Source: Tetradesmus obliquus (Eukaryota > Chlorophyta > Chlorophyceae > Sphaeropleales > Scenedesmaceae). From it: a stretch of DNA of 64,000 nucleotides. Each line of letters starts with the position of its first letter. Position 1 is the stretch's first letter. The notes below the pieces were generated by a model. The model made no database searches, was not told the DNA's origin, and was given only the letters and a program-made list of their open reading frames with translations. The stretch covers positions 4,269,501 through 4,333,500 of the forward strand of contig CP126204.1 in assembly GCA_030272155.1 (NCBI GenBank), in the 5' to 3' direction. Both the position numbers and the translations under genes were made by a program. Positions 59,201-64,000 of the stretch are shown one piece after another.

Positions 59201-62200
59201 TCATCAGCATCATCAATAACTTGAGCAATAGCCTGACAGGACATGAATGCATATTATGCAGATAGCATGCATGCATGTTTTGCAGATGGCATGCATGCCT
59301 AACATACAGATGGCATGCACACATATTATGCAGATGGCAGGCATGCCTATTATGCACAGACAGTCGACACGTGAGAACTGCTACATGCGCACCACGCTCA
59401 TATGCGCTCATCAGCATTCTCCCACCTGTGGCGAGCTTTGTCAGCTTTTGATCCACCAGTGACACCTTGTAGATCGCGCCATACTGCACTTTGTTGTCGG
59501 ACGTTTCATTGAACGTGCAAGCATCACATGCCGCACTTATGCCCACTACAAGGAACGCCTGTTCCTTGGGCACCCATGGCGGTGAGCCCCTCAGAGCTCT
59601 GCGGTTGCGGCAGCCGTCGTCGCCTGGCAGCTTGTTTGTCACAAGATCTCTCGTGCCTGCAAATTGCTGCATTTGTCATCGTGACAGATCTGTGTGAGGT
59701 GGAAGTCAACGTGCAGAACGTACTGCTCTGCCGAGCGTTGTTGACATGCTGATACTGACTGTCAGCATGCGATATCAGTGTTGCAGCAATTTGCCAGATC
59801 ATGCGCGTCTTACTGGATGACCAAGTTCTCACATTGTACAATGGTCACAATAGGAACTGTACGCGGTGCACAGCAAGCAGCCACCATGGCAACCTGCCAC
59901 TTACCGAATTGGGTGATGTCCAAGATGGTATATCCGGAAGCTTCCAAATTTGGCCCTCACCGGCGTCAAAGCCTGCTATGTAAAGATGACTACTGACAAC
60001 AGCAACCGCATATGGGTTTGTTATTAGGCCGTAGATTCTAAACACATTCATGACTCTGTCAGCACTGCCGCCAGCCTCAACAATATAGTACACATTGTGG
60101 CCAAGATAGTCCTTGACAGTTGTGGCGAAGCCTCCAAAAACAATGGTGGTGGAGCCTGCATGCAGAAAACATGCGGAGGAACCTGTGGTTGCATTTTTCT
60201 GCGAACTGCGAAAGTAAACTCTGAAAGTAAATGGGTTTTGCAGTCATACATTGCCACCAATTTGATGCACCATGCCATATGCCAACTCAGCATCAGGCAT
60301 GCATGTTGCAGCAACATATGGATGGGCATCCCAACACGCATTCAATTGTTGTCGCTTGTGCACCATCTGCAGCTGCAGACGAACGCGTGCCTTCTGAAAA
60401 GAATTTGCTCGTGGCAGAGGGTAGTTGCATAGGGGTCTGGCAACATCTTAGACGGTACAAGCCACAAGAGGATGAACGCAAGGTCCAAGACCAAAAAGCA
60501 AGAGAGCGACAACATGTGGTCGACTGAGTGTATTGACCGTCGGACAACATGTTTGTGACTTGCCTACACGCGCTGCTGTCAGCATCTTGATGTTGGCGAG
60601 CCCTTGAACCCATGTGGTAATGCTGAAGTTCTTGTATGCTGCCTGCACTGCATCATCTGCTTTGAGCTTGAACAGGTCAATGGGGGCGCTGCAATCAGTG
60701 TCCACGGAGTCAAAAGGACAACCTGCATGCAAACGCGTTGGGGTGCAGCAGCATCATGACGTGATTAGCCAATGCAAAAAAGCACTGGACTTGTTGCAAA
60801 CGCGCAGGGGTGCAGCAGCATTATGACGTGATTAGCCAATGCAAAAACGCACTGGACTTAAAGTGCAGCAAGCCCAGCACAGGTGCAGTGAACCAAGGCA
60901 CACGTGCAGCACAGCACAACACATGCGTACCTAACAGCAACACATGCGTCATGTGAATACAGGTACTTGTTTGCTGTAGATCCTGCACAACAGTCGGTTT
61001 AATCATTTGCCAACATGCAGCACCTGGTGGAGGCGGCGGGGAGCATGCACCCTTCACGTAGTCCCATCTGCTGCTGTTGCTGTTGGCAGAGCACTTCAGC
61101 TGGGGAGGGTCTGCAGCAGATGCGTTAGCAGACGTGTTGGCACACGCCGCTATGCAGGTTTCGCCGTCGAGCATGGGAAGCTTGCAGCTCCATACTGATG
61201 ACTTCCAGGCGTTGGTTGGCATGTCATCAGCAGTTGGCTGCACTTTGCATGTGCCTGCAAGTGCCCAGCAGCAGCAGCAGCAGCGGCGGCAGCAGCAATA
61301 GCAGTCAAGGTGGTATATATAGCAACACCTGGAAGGCAAGCATATGCGTTCAGACAGGCCTAACCACACAGGGATATGGCATTTTCGTCATTTTCTTGTG
61401 GCAATGCAACATGATATTGAAAACATGGCGACATTTGAAAACAAGGCCATGTGCTTATTTGATCATCAAGGCGCAGGCTAAGGCCAGCACTTGCGGCAAT
61501 CTATGCACAGAACTTGATGATGGAGGCAGTAGAGCACCTTCAGTACCAACATGCCATGTTAACGGTAAACCATACGCTCAGGACTGCTGTGTACACCCAC
61601 CAGTGCCTGGCACAGGGCTACACGAGAACGCTGGATCCACAGTCGGTTGTGCGTAATTTCCGCCAAAGCACCAGGCTGTAGGCGGCACCCCCTTGGCAGT
61701 TGTGTTGGCAGGACATGCTGCAACGCATCCGGCATCTGCTGCTGTGCCCAGAGGGCAGGTCCAGATGGCACGGCTTGGTAGCCAACTGCTGGGTGGGGGG
61801 CTGTTGCAGCGGGCATTGTCTGCAAGCAAAGAAAGTGAGAGGGGAGAGCATGCGGCAAGTTTGAACAAACATATGCATGGCAGCATGCATGCATGCATGC
61901 TGCCGATTGCAGCAGTATGCATGCACGCAAGGAGCTATGGCATGATATAAACTGCATCATGCTGCACAACAATTTGTTTAGGCATAGGGCGCCAGCGCTT
62001 TATGCAACACAGGCACGCATGCATACTGAGTGGGTGCCGCTGTCAGCTGAACTACTGTGGGCATCGCAGTGTCATGACAGGCATGAAATAGCCAGCTGAA
62101 GCGCTGGCAGACACAGCTTGCTGCTGGCATGTTACTGGCAATTGCAATATTGCCTCTCGCAATATCTTCAAGATGTTGTGAGCTAACGTTCTCAAGCTTT

Positions 62201-63761
62201 CTCGTGCTTACTCCGTGCACACTGCATGCTGCCCGTGGCGTTGCCAAACACGCCGTCTTTGCAGGGCACCGCCACCGGATCCTGCGACAGCTGCACGTAG
62301 CCGGCAGGGCAGCTTGCCACACAGAACGATCCACTAGGGGTGCTGGGAGGGCAGTTCCACGTGCTGCCGTCTGGCAAGTTGCTGGTGGAGGGGCCAGGGC
62401 GGGAGGGGCATGACGCGCCTGCACACAGCAGCACGGGCAGCAACGATGGGTTCGCCAACAGTAGCGAAAAACGGTATTGCCTGAGGATGTTATGCAACGC
62501 CTATTGGCCTCTACTGCCAAGTTCAGACCTGGTAAATACACACAGCGTAGAGAGCTGTTGCGCAATTATCCTACCACCGATCTGACTTGTCCCGAGCTGC
62601 TGGCAGATGCCGCCTGCTCCTGCACTGTAATAACCTCTTGAACCACAACCCACCTGCTTGAGAGCAGGTCAAGCTGGCAGTCTGCACTGCAAATGCTAGC
62701 AGGATCAGCACTTCCGTTATCACTGGCAGCTAATGAAGGCGGCTGCCAATGCATCCAGTGACTATCATTATTGCTGTGCTGCCCTTTGTGGCCACTGTTC
62801 CCCACGTTGAACTGGGTGTGGAAACCACGCGCACAGCATGAGGAGCAGCAGCAGGGCAGCTGCAACAATCTGCCTTGCGCCGAGCCACTGGCAGATGCCC
62901 CCAAGCTTGCTTCTGCACTGCCACAACCTCTTGAACAACAACCCACCTGCTTGAGAGCAAGTCAAGCTGGCAGTTTGCACCGGTTTTGCCGCGCGCCGCC
63001 TGTTCTGTATGGCCCAGGTGCCATTGGCGTTACAGGAGGCAGTCAGGGAGCCCTCAGCAGTGAAATACGTGTCACATTTGGCAGTGCAGGTGCCCCCAGG
63101 GGCAACCACACCAGCGCATGTCCAGCTGGAGTAAGCGGGCAGTTTGTTGCCATCTGGGGGGCTGACGCAGCCTGCAGCAGCAGCAGCAGCAGCAGCAGCA
63201 ACAACCGTAGCAGCAGCAGGGCAAGACCGGCAGTGTAAATTGCACGGTTTGCGACCCAAATCGTCATGTGCAGGCAACCAGCTGTGGTTTGCGACCCAAA
63301 TCGTCATGTGCAGGCAACCAGCTGTGGTCGGATGGCGCACTTACACAATGAAGGCATCAGCAGCAGCGATGCACAGTTGCGTGTCTCACAGCACTGTTTT
63401 GCTGCTGCTAGCAGCACTGGACCGCTAGCATGGCATCAATGCATTGTTGAGCTGCATAACACCATGTCTGGCCTGACACCGCATTTGTGGCATGGAATTC
63501 CTTGCCTGTTGGCACCCACCTGAGCACTTGAGTGTGTTGCTCTGAAGACTCCAAATGCCATCTGCACACACCATCTGCAAGCTGCCGCCTACTTGGTAGC
63601 CAGACGCGCAAGCCGCGCTGCATGCAGCACCATGTGCTGTTGCAGTGCCTGGGGTGCTGCAGGAGCCCCAGTCAGCGTTTGCTGGAGGTGTCTGTGGTGG
63701 AGGGTTGGCACAGGCTGCAGGGGGCGGTGGAGTGGGGCCTGGCAAGGCAATATGTCAAGCA

Positions 63762-63800
<39 letters not shown>

Positions 63801-64000
63801 TGCAGTGTTACACAGCTGAGCAATGCCGTAGCAGTTGTGTTTGTGTCCGGATGGCCTGACCAGCATCACATGTGCGAGGCCAGACGGTGCTGCTGCTGCT
63901 GTTGCACTTCAGGCAGGCTGGCTGCTGTGTGCTGGCAGGCTGGCTGCTGTGCGCTGCAGCAGCAGCAGATGAAGCGGAGCTGCACTCTCTTGTACCAGCA
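56102..64000 (-). CDS. Secreted sugar dehydrogenase with Cys-rich modules, 5' end missing
   Basis: Probable cell-surface quinoprotein of the glucose/sorbosone dehydrogenase type. C-terminal exons are firm: 57130-57417, 56688-56750 and 56102-56292 join in phase. Further exons, approximate: 63525-63738, 62950-63172, 62210-62420, 61620-61820, 61015-61254 (five Cys-rich, sushi-like modules with W-x-C ... C-x-x-x-C ... C spacing), 60566-60722, 59910-60154, 59428-59656, about 58610-58670, 57700-57870. Propeller signatures: FGGFATTVKDYLGHNVYYIV, VQYGAIYKVS, GDMDWHPVTRDLCFTV, DFGFPYCHTVG, FIAEHGIRSGRIVAVDL, DGTMLVADDVTGAVYRITP. The end (LHSAMLMFAAVLLLNGLVL then stop) looks like a GPI-anchor signal. 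No start is present inside the window. Substrate and cofactor are inferred from the family. Confidence 0.78.
56777..56890 (+). repeat. Dispersed repeat, copy three
   Basis: TTACATGTGGGTCC then TGGCACCATCTTAGATGG, AGCCACAACAGGTTGAACAC; about 85 percent like copy two by eye. In an intron of the dehydrogenase gene. Confidence 0.85.
57800..58115 (-). repeat. Upstream copy of exon start AYELNCIPW
   Basis: GCTATCCTGT-flanked exon start (DSPREGLSQPAAYELNCIPW) at 57805-57870 is repeated at 58050-58110 (DSPREGLPQGGAYELNCIPW). Confidence 0.88.
58423..58585. repeat. 31-base minisatellite, five copies
   Basis: GTGCCACGGCTGATGCTAGG with ATGCTCC linkers, five times; first and last units are followed by CCTCCCGGAGGC, itself a palindrome. 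Confidence 0.9.
58671..58750. repeat. (CAGCA)n pentanucleotide microsatellite
   Basis: About 16 AGCAC units. On the minus strand it reads TGTGC/TGCTG and ends 5-10 bases before a TGCAG acceptor, so it forms the 3' end of an intron. Confidence 0.92.
59041..59081. repeat. (ATTAC)n pentanucleotide microsatellite
   Basis: Seven to eight ATTAC units in an intron of the dehydrogenase gene, flanked by GCATGCATGC. Confidence 0.92.
59240..59360. repeat. Minisatellite with GCATGC core
   Basis: Four to five units of about 27 bases built on ATTATGCAGATGGCATGCAT, intronic. Confidence 0.85.
60412..60506 (+). repeat. Dispersed repeat, copy four (divergent)
   Basis: GGGTCTGGCAACATCTTAGA, AGCCACAAGAGGATGAACGC, AAGGTCCAAGACCA; clearly the same family as copies two and three but more changed. 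Confidence 0.75.
60728..60860. repeat. Two-copy 64-base tandem repeat
   Basis: GCAAACGCG then GGGGTGCAGCAGCAT, ATGACGTGATTAGCCAATGC and GCACTGGACTT, twice in a row, intronic. Confidence 0.9.
62588..62985 (-). repeat. Copy of a Cys-rich module exon end
   Basis: The exon end QTASLTCSQ plus following intron (62878-62985) is repeated at 62590-62695 (CAGACTGCCAGCTTGACC, CTCAAGCAGGTGGGTTGTGG), including the donor GTGGGTTG. Confidence 0.88.
63173..63201. repeat. (CTG)n tract forming a dehydrogenase 3' splice site
   Basis: CTG in gene sense, ending CTGCAG directly before the exon starting GCTGCGTCAGC at 63172. Confidence 0.82.
63247..63329. repeat. Two-copy 41-base tandem repeat
   Basis: TTTGCGACCCAAATCGTCAT then GTGCAGGCAACCAGCTGTGG, twice without any difference; very recent duplication, intronic. 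Confidence 0.95.

Noticed and set aside
1..64000. Bacterial or organellar origin of the window
   Set aside because: Interrupted genes, GT-AG introns with consistent phases and nuclear eukaryotic proteins (MED12, BAH, GT10) exclude it.

Overview
This 64 kb window is nuclear DNA from a eukaryote, most likely a chlorophycean green alga related to Scenedesmus, Tetradesmus or Chlamydomonas. Four things point there. The genes are split into many short exons with GT-AG introns. CAG/CTG triplet runs are everywhere and encode poly-Gln, poly-Ala and poly-Ser. TGTAA, the usual chlorophycean polyadenylation signal, lies 70-370 bases after several stop codons. The protein set (MED12, HSPA12-type Hsp70, DOMON/cytochrome b561, GT10 fucosyltransferase, sushi-like plus quinoprotein sugar dehydrogenase) fits a plant/alga-like eukaryote. 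The genus is an inference.

Layout: (1) 1-3567 minus, DOMON plus cytochrome b561 membrane protein, 3' end off the left edge. (2) 4084-6056 minus, ZNF830/CCDC16-like nuclear protein. (3) 6729-20764 plus, a very large MED12 homologue (about 3,346 residues) with one 4.9 kb exon. (4) 21575-27688 minus, HSPA12-type Hsp70. (5) 28257-31185 plus, unrecognised coiled-coil protein, divergent from the Hsp70. (6) 32389-35826 minus, low-molecular-weight phosphotyrosine phosphatase-like protein with Ser at the usual nucleophile position. (7) 36397-38523 minus, probable CDP-diacylglycerol pyrophosphatase (Cdh)-like protein. (8) 39383-45463 minus, BAH-domain chromatin protein with an acidic tail. (9) 46981-50815 minus, GT10 fucosyltransferase. 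(10) 51348-54525 plus, OMS1-like methyltransferase, divergent from the fucosyltransferase. (11) 56102 to the right edge, minus, GPI-anchor-like secreted sugar dehydrogenase preceded by at least five Cys-rich modules. Exon models were built by hand by matching reading phase across splice sites; most close exactly, and unresolved junctions are stated.

The genes are not an operon or a pathway. What unites the window is its structure. First, in at least seven of the eleven genes the ends of exons are repeated in tandem, in two to four diverging copies, inside the adjoining intron, often with the splice site still intact. Second, more than ten 3' splice sites are built directly on or beside (CTG)n tracts, while the sense strand of exons mostly carries (CAG)n. 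Together these suggest that introns here grow by local re-duplication of exon edges and by triplet expansion. This is the most unusual signal I see.
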